A DNA stretch of 38,224 nucleotides, from positions 1 through 38,224 of the forward strand of contig SVFG01000014.1 in assembly GCA_015056975.1 (NCBI GenBank), in the 5' to 3' direction. The notes beneath the pieces are model-generated. The model searched no databases, was not told the origin of the DNA, and was given only the letters and a program-made list of their open reading frames with translations. Positions 31,060-38,224 of the stretch are shown piece after piece. Numbering within the stretch: position 1 is the first letter of the stretch; every line of letters begins with the position of its first letter. This DNA comes from Lachnospiraceae bacterium (GTDB lineage: Bacteria > Bacillota > Clostridia > Lachnospirales > Lachnospiraceae). The translations under genes and the position numbers were made by a program.

Positions 31060-32794
31060 ATTAAACACACACAAAAAAATAGCACGTATTCTTCTGCGCG
31101 TAAGTTCCAATCAACAATTAGATGCAGACGGGGATTTATCTACTCAACGACAAATTATTCTTGAACACATTAAACAACATGATGATTGGATATTAGATGA
31201 CAAAGAATATTTTGAAGGTGGCGTCAGCGGATATAAGAACTCTGTTGCTGACAGAGACGTCCTCCAAGAAGCATTACAAGACGCCAAAAACAATGAATAT
31301 GACATTCTTGTAGTGTACAAAGATGACCGTCTCGGTAGAAGAACTCTTGAAGTTCCCACTTACATACTCGAACTAAAACAAGCTGGTGTAGATATATATA
31401 CCGTAAAAGACGGCTGGATATCTCCAAAAGGAGATGACACTTTTGCCATGGTAACTCTTGTAATGCGATATGCAAACGCAGAAAAAAGTAGCAGAGATAC
31501 TGGCATGAGAGTAAAAGATACTGCCAAACAACTAGTTAAGAAAGGGAAATTCATGGGTGGTAAAGCACCCTACGGATACGAACTAGTTCATTCAGGTGAA
31601 ATAAGCAAACACGGAAGACTACTTAAACACCCTGTTATCATTCCGAAACAGGCTGAGGTTGTAAAGCATATTTTCCATTTATCTTATCATCAAGAATTTG
31701 GTTCATCTAAGATAGCCAGAATATTAAACAACGACGAAGCATACAAAAACATGGCTCCCAATGATGTGTGGAGAGGTGGAACTATAACCAGTATTCTCAC
31801 CAATCCGCTCTATGCGGGATATACATCATACAATCGTAGAGAGCGAATCGGTGACAGAACTAACCGTTTAGACCACTCACAATGGATTCTTTCTGAGACC
31901 CCTAACCCAGCATTAGTAATAGTCCCCGAAGAACTTTGGCAAAAGGCACAGGAAAAAAGACTATTAAGGAAAGCGAAATATACCAAGTCCTTATCCAATC
32001 AAAATGTAACTGTGATTTCTCGTAACGATGGCATGCTTTCTCTTGTTGATGTCATACACTGTGGTTACTGTGGCAGAAAAATGACAAACGGCACCAAATA
32101 CAACTACTGGACTATTAAAGGTACTGGCGAACGACGTACTAGTAAAACTCCTACATACCGTTGTCCAAATGTATGGCAAGGAATTCCCCACGAAAAAAGC
32201 AGACCGCCTAGGGCGGACGAAATTGAACCCATCATATATTCTTCCATTGCCGAATACATGGAAAAACTACAAAGCAGAGAAGATGCTTTTAATCAAATCA
32301 TTATGAACAATACTGTCGAAAAAAAGCAACTGGAAAGCATTTTGCATTCTGAAATCAAAAAACTCGAGAAAATACAACATAATATTTCCATCATGGAAGA
32401 TAAAATACCAGATGCAATCACTGGTGTCTACCCTCTTTCTATCGGTGAGTTAAAAAAGCAAATTGACAGACAGCGTCAGAAAGAAACAGAGCAAAAGCAA
32501 ATCATAGAACAGAAAAGGGAAGAAATCAAGAATGCCACTGTGACAATCACAGATTGGGAAGAAATCAAAACAAATATACCCACATGGCATGATATGCTTT
32601 TGAACGCCGATAGTGCAACCAAGCGAGTATTGGTAAACAAACTAATAGAACGAATAGATATAACCGACGAAACCGTTGTAATACGTTTTAAAATCAATTT
32701 GAATGATTTTTTTCCTCAAACCCGAATCAGTGATGGTTTCGGGGTACAGAAACCAGGGCTACGACTTCACCATTACCTCCTCCACCGCCTATGA
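31046..32794 (+). CDS. large serine recombinase (integrase) of the element
   Basis: Residues 1-150 are the catalytic domain: ARILLRVSSNQQLDADGDLS with nucleophile Ser20, and VVYKDDRLGRRTLEVP. A Recombinase domain follows (GGKAPYGYELVHSGEISKHG, SILTNPLYAGYTSYNRRERI), then a zinc ribbon (HCGYCGRKM to YRCPN, about 334-374) and a long coiled coil (KKQLESILHSEIKKLEKIQH). AAAGGAG precedes the ATG at 31046. It catalyses attP x attB integration. The frame crosses attR: codons 1-566 are in the element, and the last 15 or so (QKPGLRLHHYLLHRL) are read from host DNA in a different frame from the host protein. In the circular form the tail would change. Confidence 0.95.
   Translation: MKQIKLNTHKKIARILLRVSSNQQLDADGDLSTQRQIILEHIKQHDDWILDDKEYFEGGVSGYKNSVADRDVLQEALQDAKNNEYDILVVYKDDRLGRRTLEVPTYILELKQAGVDIYTVKDGWISPKGDDTFAMVTLVMRYANAEKSSRDTGMRVKDTAKQLVKKGKFMGGKAPYGYELVHSGEISKHGRLLKHPVIIPKQAEVVKHIFHLSYHQEFGSSKIARILNNDEAYKNMAPNDVWRGGTITSILTNPLYAGYTSYNRRERIGDRTNRLDHSQWILSETPNPALVIVPEELWQKAQEKRLLRKAKYTKSLSNQNVTVISRNDGMLSLVDVIHCGYCGRKMTNGTKYNYWTIKGTGERRTSKTPTYRCPNVWQGIPHEKSRPPRADEIEPIIYSSIAEYMEKLQSREDAFNQIIMNNTVEKKQLESILHSEIKKLEKIQHNISIMEDKIPDAITGVYPLSIGELKKQIDRQRQKETEQKQIIEQKREEIKNATVTITDWEEIKTNIPTWHDMLLNADSATKRVLVNKLIERIDITDETVVIRFKINLNDFFPQTRISDGFGVQKPGLRLHHYLLHRL
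32743..32747. other. attR: right junction of the integrative element
   Basis: GGTAC again, preceded by element sequence with GAATCA (32724-32729) 13 bases inside, and followed by host codons AGA AAC CAG that continue the SpoIID-like frame exactly. Confidence 0.85.
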
Positions 32795-33326
32795 CCAGAA
32801 ATGGATTTACGGACGCAATATCTTTGAAAACATCGATTATCTGGTAGATACCATCTTTAACAACTACCTCTCCCGCCCCGGTGTACAGCAGCCGATATTT
32901 ACTTCCTATTGTGACGGGCAAAGGGTGACCTGCAACGGTTTGAGCCAGTGGGGCTCCAAATATCTTGCAGACGAAGGATACTCAGCCATTGAAATCATCC
33001 GCTATTATTATGGCAATGACATGTATATCAATACTGCCGACACAATTTCAGGTGTTCCCTCCTCCTATCCCGGTTATGCCTTAAATATCGGCTCCTCCGG
33101 CGACAAAGTGCGCCAGCTGCAAACCCAGTTAAACCGTATTGCCCGCAACTATCCTGCCATTCCTACAATTACGGCAGACGGCATCTACGGTCCTGCCACT
33201 GCAGACGCTATCAGAACCTTCCAGGGCATTTTCAACCTGCCCCAGACAGGAGTTACGGATTTTGCTACCTGGTATGAGGTGTCGGATATCTATGTGGGCG
33301 TGTCGCGCATTGCAGAGCCGGGGTGA
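32748..33326 (+). pseudogene. SpoIID-domain peptidoglycan-binding protein, 3' part (split by integrative element)
   Basis: These 192 codons continue the frame cut at 24591. The rest of the SpoIID-like domain is here (RNQGYDFTITSSTAYDQKWI, TSYCDGQRVTCNG, GLSQWGSKYLADEGYSAIEI and RYYYG, matching the GMSQYGA...A.EG..Y.EIL..YY.G end of SpoIID). A PG_binding_1 domain follows (GSSGDKVRQLQTQLNRIARN, ITADGIYGPATADAIRTFQG, LPQTGVTDFATW). The fragment has no start of its own; an ATG at 32703 inside the integrase would open it, without a ribosome site. Rejoined, the protein would act on cell-wall or spore-cortex peptidoglycan. Confidence 0.9.
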
Positions 33327-33332
33327 TATGAA

Positions 33333-33357
33333 CCGCGGTCTTTGTACCGCGGCTCAT
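33333..33357. terminator. hairpin between the SpoIID-like gene and araC-type gene
   Basis: CCGCGGT (33333-33339) pairs with ACCGCGG (33346-33352), followed by a short T run on the plus strand. It probably serves both convergent genes. Confidence 0.65.
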
Positions 33358-33358
33358 T

Positions 33359-34240
33359 TTATCCCATATAAAAATCCTCATACTTCCCAGGCGAAACTCC
33401 AAAGGTGCTTTTGAAATTCCTAAGAAAGGAAGAATAATCCGTAAAACCGCAGGTCTGGTACACCTGTGTGATATTTTCTCCGGCTTTCAATAATTCACAT
33501 GCCTTAATCAGCCTTTTATTGGTAACAAAAGCATGAACGGTAACTCCCGTCAGTTCCTTGAATTTCCGCAGGAAATGATACTTACTCATGTGAATGTATT
33601 CCGCCAGTTCTTCCAACGTAATCCGTTCACCTATATGGGCTTCAATATAATCACTGACCTGTCCTACCAGCGGATGCTGCACCACGTTCTCATCACGGAA
33701 CCAATATTCCTCTCGGTTACACAGGTTGTTCAGATACACAAAAAACAAAGTCAGACACCCTCTGTCCAGCACCTGCTTCGCTCCGGGAAGCTCCCCTTCC
33801 ATCATTTCCGGCATGGCAAGCTTAAGAAGATAACCGCGAAGCATTTCTTCATAATAAACCGGAAAATGGTAGGCGCACGAGACTCTCCTCGTAAAACACG
33901 CTGTCAAATCCATATCCGCACCGGACAGACTCTCGAGCATCTGTGCCGTAACCCACAGAATAATTCGCTTTGAGGTATCATGCTTTTTCTCCACAAAGTG
34001 ATACTTATGCATCACATTCTGGTCTATCAGCAAAAAATCCCCCTTCTTAAGATGATATGTCTGATTTTCAATCAGTGAGGAATATTCTCCCTCCAAAACG
34101 TAAATAATCTCATAAAAATTGTGATAATGAAAGCTTGCCGCACCTAACGGTGCACCCTTTTTTTCATACACTTCATAGTTTTCATTCATCATATACTGAC
34201 GCTCATCCGATGCATCCAGTTGTCTTAATCTGCTCTCCAT
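33359..34240 (-). CDS. AraC-family regulator, likely of the glucuronate genes (293 aa)
   Basis: The N-terminal half is a cupin ligand-binding domain (FHYHNFYEIIYVLEGEYSSL, YHLKKGDFLLIDQNVMHKYH). The C-terminal 100 residues hold the double helix-turn-helix of the family (ITLEELAEYIHMSKYHFLRK, ENITQVYQTCGFTDYSSFLR, TFGVSPGKYED). It is transcribed away from uxuA, with both promoters within 70 bp of each other, so it probably controls uxuAB and itself in response to a sugar acid. GGGAG lies 7 bases before the ATG at 34240. Confidence 0.9.
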   Translation of the reverse strand: MESRLRQLDASDERQYMMNENYEVYEKKGAPLGAASFHYHNFYEIIYVLEGEYSSLIENQTYHLKKGDFLLIDQNVMHKYHFVEKKHDTSKRIILWVTAQMLESLSGADMDLTACFTRRVSCAYHFPVYYEEMLRGYLLKLAMPEMMEGELPGAKQVLDRGCLTLFFVYLNNLCNREEYWFRDENVVQHPLVGQVSDYIEAHIGERITLEELAEYIHMSKYHFLRKFKELTGVTVHAFVTNKRLIKACELLKAGENITQVYQTCGFTDYSSFLRNFKSTFGVSPGKYEDFYMG

Positions 34241-34274
34241 GTTCTCACTCCCTGCATTTTCCTACTCCTCTTTT

Positions 34275-34303
34275 ACTATACAGCAATTTTTGCCCTATTT
34301 CAA
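34275..34303 (-). promoter_or_regulatory. promoter of the AraC-type gene
   Basis: On the minus strand TTGAAA (34303-34298), a 17-bp spacer and TATAGT (34280-34275). Confidence 0.6.
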
Positions 34304-34316
34304 GCAATATATATCC

Positions 34317-34345
34317 TTTTCATGCATTTCCATTCCATCTATACT
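34317..34345 (+). promoter_or_regulatory. promoter of uxuAB
   Basis: TTTTCA (34317-34322), a 17-bp spacer and TATACT (34340-34345). The weak -35 fits a promoter that needs an AraC-type activator. Confidence 0.5.
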
Positions 34346-34401
34346 GTATGTATAAGCTTTACAAAATTTCACAAACTATTACCAAAAACGGAGGTATTAT
34401 T

Positions 34402-35472
34402 ATGCAGATGACATTGCGTTGGTACGGTAGCCAGTATGACACCGTTACCCTCAAACAAATCAGACAGATTCCCGGTGTAACAGGAGTTATATCCACCCTC
34501 TACGGCACCACTCCCGGCGAAGCCTGGGAGATGGAAGACATCCTTGCCCTGAAGAAGGAAATTGAGGATGCCGGACTTAAGCTTGTAGGTATCGAGAGTG
34601 TAAACATTCACGACGCCATCAAGGTTGGTACTCCTGACCGCGACAAATATATTGACAACTATATCACTACCTTAGAGCGCCTGGGACAGGCTGACATTCA
34701 CATGGTATGCTACAATTTCATGCCTGTATTCGACTGGACCAGAACCGAGCTTGCAAGAGTTCGCCCTGACGGCTCCACCGTTTTGGCTTACACCCAGGAG
34801 GCTGTTGACGCGTTAAATCCCGAGGACATGTTTGCCTCCATCAGTGCAGATGCTAACGGTGCCATTCTTCCCGGCTGGGAGCCTGAGCGTATGGCACGCA
34901 TCAAGGAGCTCTTTGAAATGTACAAGGATGTGGATGATGAAAAGCTTTTTGAGAATCTGAAATATTTTCTGGAGCGCATCATGCCTGTATGTGACAAATA
35001 CGATATCAACATGGCAATTCATCCCGACGATCCTGCATGGAGTGTATTCGGACTTCCCCGTATCATCATCAACAAAGCTAACATCCTGCGCATGATGAAA
35101 ATGGTAGACAACCCGCACAACGGCGTCACCTTCTGCTCCGGCTCCTATGGCACCAATTTGGAGAACGACTTGCCCGATATGATCCGTTCCTTGAAGGGAA
35201 GAATTCACTTCGCTCATGTGCGCAACCTGAAATTCAACTCTCCTACAGACTTTGAGGAGTCCGCTCACCTTTCCAGTGACGGAACCTTTGATATGTACGA
35301 GATTATGCTTGCACTTTATGACATCGGCTTTACCGGTCCCATCCGCCCCGACCACGGACGTATGATTTGGGATGAGGTTGCAATGCCCGGATACGGTCTC
35401 TACGACAGAGCCCTGGGTGCTACCTACCTTAACGGACTTTGGGAAGCAATCGTAAAGCAGCACAACAAATAA
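34402..35472 (+). CDS. uxuA: mannonate dehydratase
   Basis: The 356-aa protein follows UxuA from the N terminus (MQMTLRWYGSQYDTVTLKQI) through the TIM barrel. It contains the metal-site regions NMAIHPDDPAW, NGVTFCSGSYGT (Cys), GRIHFAHVRN (His) and GPIRPDHGRMIWDE (Asp/His). It converts D-mannonate to 2-keto-3-deoxygluconate in hexuronate catabolism. The ATG at 34402 follows CGGAGG; the open frame runs about 90 codons further upstream but lacks a site and overlaps the AraC gene region. uxuB starts 18 bp after it. No uxaC or kdgK is in the window. Confidence 0.96.
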   Translation: MQMTLRWYGSQYDTVTLKQIRQIPGVTGVISTLYGTTPGEAWEMEDILALKKEIEDAGLKLVGIESVNIHDAIKVGTPDRDKYIDNYITTLERLGQADIHMVCYNFMPVFDWTRTELARVRPDGSTVLAYTQEAVDALNPEDMFASISADANGAILPGWEPERMARIKELFEMYKDVDDEKLFENLKYFLERIMPVCDKYDINMAIHPDDPAWSVFGLPRIIINKANILRMMKMVDNPHNGVTFCSGSYGTNLENDLPDMIRSLKGRIHFAHVRNLKFNSPTDFEESAHLSSDGTFDMYEIMLALYDIGFTGPIRPDHGRMIWDEVAMPGYGLYDRALGATYLNGLWEAIVKQHNK

Positions 35473-35489
35473 GAAGCGAGGTAAATACC

Positions 35490-37106
35490 ATGAAACTTAC
35501 ACTAGAAGGGATTCGCAATGAGCGCAGCGCATTTGAAGCTGCAGGCTACAGCCTTCCCGCATTTGATTATGATAAAGTAAAAGAAAATACCTACAACCGC
35601 CCCGTATGGATTCATTTCGGCGCAGGTAACATCTTCCGCGCGTTTCAGGCAAATGTTATGCAGAACCTGTTAAATGACGGTGTTATGGATGTTGGCTTAA
35701 TCGCTGCTGAGGGTTATGATTATGAGATTATCGAAAAGAGTAACCGCCCTCACGACAACTTAAGTCTTTTGGTTACCTTAAAATCCGACAATACTGTAGA
35801 AAAGACTGTTGTAGGCAGTATTATGGAATCTTTGATATTGGACAGCCAGAATCAGACAGAGTTTAGCCGCCTGCAGGAGATTTTTGCTAATCCTTCCTTG
35901 CAGATGGCAAGCTTTACCATTACCGAAAAGGGCTATTCCTTAGTTGACGGCAAGGGCGAAATCCTCCCCTCCATTTCCGAGGATTATAAAAACGGCCCCG
36001 CCAAGCCCTCCAGCTACTTAGGCAAAGTGGTTTCCCTGCTGTATACACGTTACACAGCAGGAAAGCTTCCACTTGCCATGGTAAGCATGGACAACTGCTC
36101 TCACAACGGCGACAAATTATATGCGGCTGTAAATGCTTTTGCAGAGGAATGGTGCAAAGCCGGTCTAGCAGACAAGGGCTTCTTGGAGTATGTGAACGAT
36201 TCTAACAGTGTATCCTTCCCTTGGAGTATGATTGACAAAATCACTCCCAGACCGGATGCAGCAGTGGAAGCGCTCCTTGCAAAGGACGGCTTGGAGGAGC
36301 TGGATGCAGTCATCACCTCCAAGAACACCTATATCGCTCCCTTTGTAAACGCAGAGGAATGTGAATATCTGGTAATCGAGGACAAGTTCCCTAACGGTAA
36401 GCCCCCCATTGACAAGGGCGGTATCATTTTCACCGACCGCGAGACTGTTGACAAGGTGGAGAAAATGAAGGTTTGCACCTGCTTAAATCCTTTGCACACC
36501 ACTCTTGCAGTGTATGGCTGTCTCCTTGGTTACACCTTGATTTCCGAGGAAATGAAGAATCCCTTGTTAAAGAAATTCGTAGAAACTATCGGCTATACAG
36601 AGGGTCTTCCCGTGGTAGTAAATCCCGGCATCCTTGACCCGAAGAAGTTTATTGACGAGGTAGTTAATGTGCGTATCCCCAATCCTTTCCTGCCGGATAC
36701 TCCCCAGCGTATTGCTACCGACACCTCCCAGAAGCTGGCTATCCGCTTTGGCGAGACTATCAAGGCTTATGTAAAGAGCCCTGATTTGGATGTAAAGAGC
36801 TTGAAACTGATTCCTCTGGTATTTGCCGGATGGGTTCGCTATCTGATGGCAATTGATGATAACGGCAACAGCTTTACCTTAAGCTCCGATCCCCTGCTCG
36901 ATACCGTAACTCCTTATGTTGCAGACTACAGGCTTTCTGCTGACAAGAAGGATTTGAGCAAGCTGGATGCTCTCCTTGCAAACGACAAGATTTTCGGTGT
37001 AGACCTGCACGAAATCGGCATGGCTGACATGGTGAAGGGTTACTTCGAGGAGCTCTCCGCAGGCGTTGGCGCAGTAAAGGCTACCCTTGAGAAGTATGTG
37101 ATGTAA
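35490..37106 (+). CDS. uxuB: fructuronate reductase (D-mannonate oxidoreductase)
   Basis: The 538-aa protein belongs to the mannitol dehydrogenase family: an NAD-binding N-terminal domain (RPVWIHFGAGNIFRAFQANV) and the catalytic block MKVCTCLNPLHTTLAVYG with the Asn and His of the family's active site. The C-terminal domain follows (KLIPLVFAGWVRYLMAIDDN). It reduces D-fructuronate to D-mannonate, the substrate of UxuA. The ATG at 35490 has GCGAGG about 8 bases upstream. Codon use in uxuAB is noticeably richer in C/G-ending codons than in the split-gene element, consistent with high expression. A hairpin follows at 37123-37150. Confidence 0.94.
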   Translation: MKLTLEGIRNERSAFEAAGYSLPAFDYDKVKENTYNRPVWIHFGAGNIFRAFQANVMQNLLNDGVMDVGLIAAEGYDYEIIEKSNRPHDNLSLLVTLKSDNTVEKTVVGSIMESLILDSQNQTEFSRLQEIFANPSLQMASFTITEKGYSLVDGKGEILPSISEDYKNGPAKPSSYLGKVVSLLYTRYTAGKLPLAMVSMDNCSHNGDKLYAAVNAFAEEWCKAGLADKGFLEYVNDSNSVSFPWSMIDKITPRPDAAVEALLAKDGLEELDAVITSKNTYIAPFVNAEECEYLVIEDKFPNGKPPIDKGGIIFTDRETVDKVEKMKVCTCLNPLHTTLAVYGCLLGYTLISEEMKNPLLKKFVETIGYTEGLPVVVNPGILDPKKFIDEVVNVRIPNPFLPDTPQRIATDTSQKLAIRFGETIKAYVKSPDLDVKSLKLIPLVFAGWVRYLMAIDDNGNSFTLSSDPLLDTVTPYVADYRLSADKKDLSKLDALLANDKIFGVDLHEIGMADMVKGYFEELSAGVGAVKATLEKYVM

Positions 37107-37122
37107 AATTATTCAAATAACA

Positions 37123-37150
37123 AGCCACGACAACATCTGCTGTCGTGGCT
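37123..37150. terminator. hairpin between uxuB and htpG
   Basis: A perfect 10-bp stem, AGCCACGACA (37123-37132) with TGTCGTGGCT (37141-37150), lies between convergent genes and can serve both. Confidence 0.75.
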
Positions 37151-37200
37151 GTTATATTTATGGCATTTACCTCCATGTGCGCCTATCTCAAGTTCTTCTC

Positions 37201-38224
37201 TTACTTCGCAAGCAACATCATAATCTCATTACTGCGGTTTACAAATTTGGTCATGGCTTCCGGAGTAAGGGGTGCATGCTGCAGCTTTGCCAAATCATAG
37301 AGCTGTTCGCAAATCAGTCCTACATTCTCACCGTCCTGATGCTCTGTCACATACTGTACTAAGGGATGGTTTGCATTTAAAATCAAGGTTTCGCCTTCAC
37401 CGCCAAACATATTCATATCCATACCGGGCATCGCATACATCTTCATCATATCCTGCATACGTCTGCTTTCCTCAGACAGGGTAATCACAGAAGAAATCTT
37501 CTTGTTCTTCAGCTTCTCTACTTTTATCTCCAGCTTCTCATTCTTGAGAGCCTTCTTCATCAGTTTACCGATGCTTTCCGCCTGCTCCTCCATTTCCTTT
37601 TCAGCCTTCTTGGAGGTCTTCGCCTTCATGGCATCTGTCACATCCGCATCAATACGTTGGAATTTAATGCCCTCGTTCTTTGCCTCCAGCTGGGAGATAA
37701 AAGGCTGGTCAATATTGTGAGTTAAGACAACTGCATCCATCTTAGCAGCTTTAAACATGTTGATGTACTGGCTCTGCTGCATTTCATCGGTTACATAGTA
37801 GATAACCTTTTCCTTCTTTTCCTCTTCGCCCGCTTCCTCTGCGTCTTCGGTAACGATTTCAGCCTCTACCTTCTCGCCGTTTTCATCCACCGCAGTTTCT
37901 TCCCCAGTCTCATCATCCATAGGTTTGATTTCCAAACACTCGGGCAATGTCAGATATTTGCCGTCCAAATTCTTAAAGAGTATATAGTCATTCATCTTCT
38001 CGCAGAACTTATCATCTTTCAGGCAGCCGAATTTGATAAAAGGACTGATATCATCCCAATACTTCTCATATTCTTCCTTCTCAGTCTTACACATTCCGGC
38101 GAGCTTGTCTGCTACCTTCTTGGTAATGTACTCCGCAATTTTCTTTACAAAACCATCGTTCTGCAAAGCACTTCTGGATACGTTCAGAGGCAAATCCGGA
38201 CAGTCAATCACACCCTTCAGCAAA
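37201..38224 (-). CDS. htpG: molecular chaperone HtpG (Hsp90), C-terminal part; 5' end beyond window
   Basis: The frame enters from the right edge at LLKGVIDCPDLPLNVSRSAL, the end of the signature GVVDSxDLPLNVSRExLQ of the Hsp90 middle domain. It then shows the middle-domain end (EKYWDDISPFIKFGCLKDDK), an acidic insert (VDENGEKVEAEIVTEDAEEA), KAAKMDAVVLTHNIDQPFIS and the dimerisation domain (NANHPLVQYVTEHQDGENVG). About 340 residues are present; the N-terminal ATPase domain lies outside the window. It is an ATP-dependent cytoplasmic chaperone. The stop is at 37201, convergent with uxuB. Confidence 0.95.
   Translation of the reverse strand, partial: LLKGVIDCPDLPLNVSRSALQNDGFVKKIAEYITKKVADKLAGMCKTEKEEYEKYWDDISPFIKFGCLKDDKFCEKMNDYILFKNLDGKYLTLPECLEIKPMDDETGEETAVDENGEKVEAEIVTEDAEEAGEEEKKEKVIYYVTDEMQQSQYINMFKAAKMDAVVLTHNIDQPFISQLEAKNEGIKFQRIDADVTDAMKAKTSKKAEKEMEEQAESIGKLMKKALKNEKLEIKVEKLKNKKISSVITLSEESRRMQDMMKMYAMPGMDMNMFGGEGETLILNANHPLVQYVTEHQDGENVGLICEQLYDLAKLQHAPLTPEAMTKFVNRSNEIMMLLAK

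Larger units (their letters stand above)
24587..32742 (+). mobile_element. 8,156-bp integrative element of the large serine recombinase type
   Basis: Boundaries come from the interrupted host frame and the GGTAC core repeated at 24587 and 32743; the core itself is present on both sides. Gene order: primase/helicase, then leftward 74-aa protein and XRE repressor, then rightward Cro-like regulator, 345-aa unknown, 45-aa small protein, small resolvase, small ORFs, large serine recombinase. It is visibly richer in A+T than the host flanks. No capsid, terminase, portal, lysis, relaxase or coupling-protein gene is present, so it is neither a full phage nor a self-transmissible ICE. It looks like a small replicating satellite or mobilisable island, or a skin-like intervening element in a cell-wall gene. 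Confidence 0.9.

Noticed and set aside
24587..32747. Complete prophage or ICE
   Set aside because: No capsid, portal, terminase, lysis, relaxase or coupling-protein gene is present in the 8.2 kb.
34813..35463. 216-codon open frame antisense to uxuA
   Set aside because: It is a shadow of uxuA; it has no ribosome site or recognisable domain, and uxuA is unmistakable on the other strand.
1..38224. CRISPR arrays, tRNA or rRNA genes
   Set aside because: No regularly spaced direct repeats and no tRNA or rRNA-like sequence were seen by eye in any gap.

Overview
The window looks like chromosomal DNA of a low-GC Gram-positive anaerobe of the Clostridia, most likely a Lachnospiraceae gut commensal. 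The reasons are strong AGGAGG-type ribosome binding sites, sigma-A promoters with 17-bp spacers, a DUF5717/DUF5716 gene pair that I know mainly from that family, an Fe-S old-yellow-enzyme reductase, and glucuronate (uxuAB) genes. This is inference from protein character; no rRNA is present.

Layout. Positions 1-2520 hold a SEC-C-type protein (cut by the window edge), a small membrane protein, a multi-hairpin element at 840-968 and an AlbA_2/ATPase regulator-like protein. From 2580 to 10200, all on the minus strand, lie a soluble chemoreceptor-like protein paired with an old-yellow-enzyme reductase, then a putative operon of membrane-anchored XRE regulator, ABC ATPase, ABC permease and cation/proton antiporter. 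A long imperfect inverted repeat (10330-10694) separates these from a PurF-like protein that has lost its glutaminase nucleophile. Positions 12280-14556 encode a polar amino acid ABC importer. Positions 14682-21622 hold a four-gene operon of uncharacterised proteins (DUF5717, DUF5716, a TPR-like protein and a membrane coiled-coil protein). Positions 21776-23708 hold a GntR(YtrA-like)/ABC operon with a dyad operator.

The centrepiece is at 23920-33326. A gene for a SpoIID-domain, peptidoglycan-binding protein is split by an 8,156-bp, AT-rich integrative element. The element is bounded by a shared GGTAC core at 24587-24591 and 32743-32747. Removing it restores one uninterrupted 416-codon frame. 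The element carries a primase/helicase, a lambda-like pair of divergent repressors with two matched operators, an unknown 345-aa protein, small ORFs, a small resolvase-type serine recombinase and a large serine integrase. I see no capsid, packaging or relaxase gene. The integrase frame runs across attR. In the predicted circle it would continue across attP and end overlapping the primase start, which would couple recombination to replication. The arrangement resembles sporulation intervening elements (skin-like), but developmental excision is not shown by sequence alone.

Beyond the element, 33359-37106 holds an AraC regulator divergent from uxuA-uxuB (glucuronate catabolism). The window ends inside htpG (Hsp90). 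No tRNA, rRNA or CRISPR array was seen.
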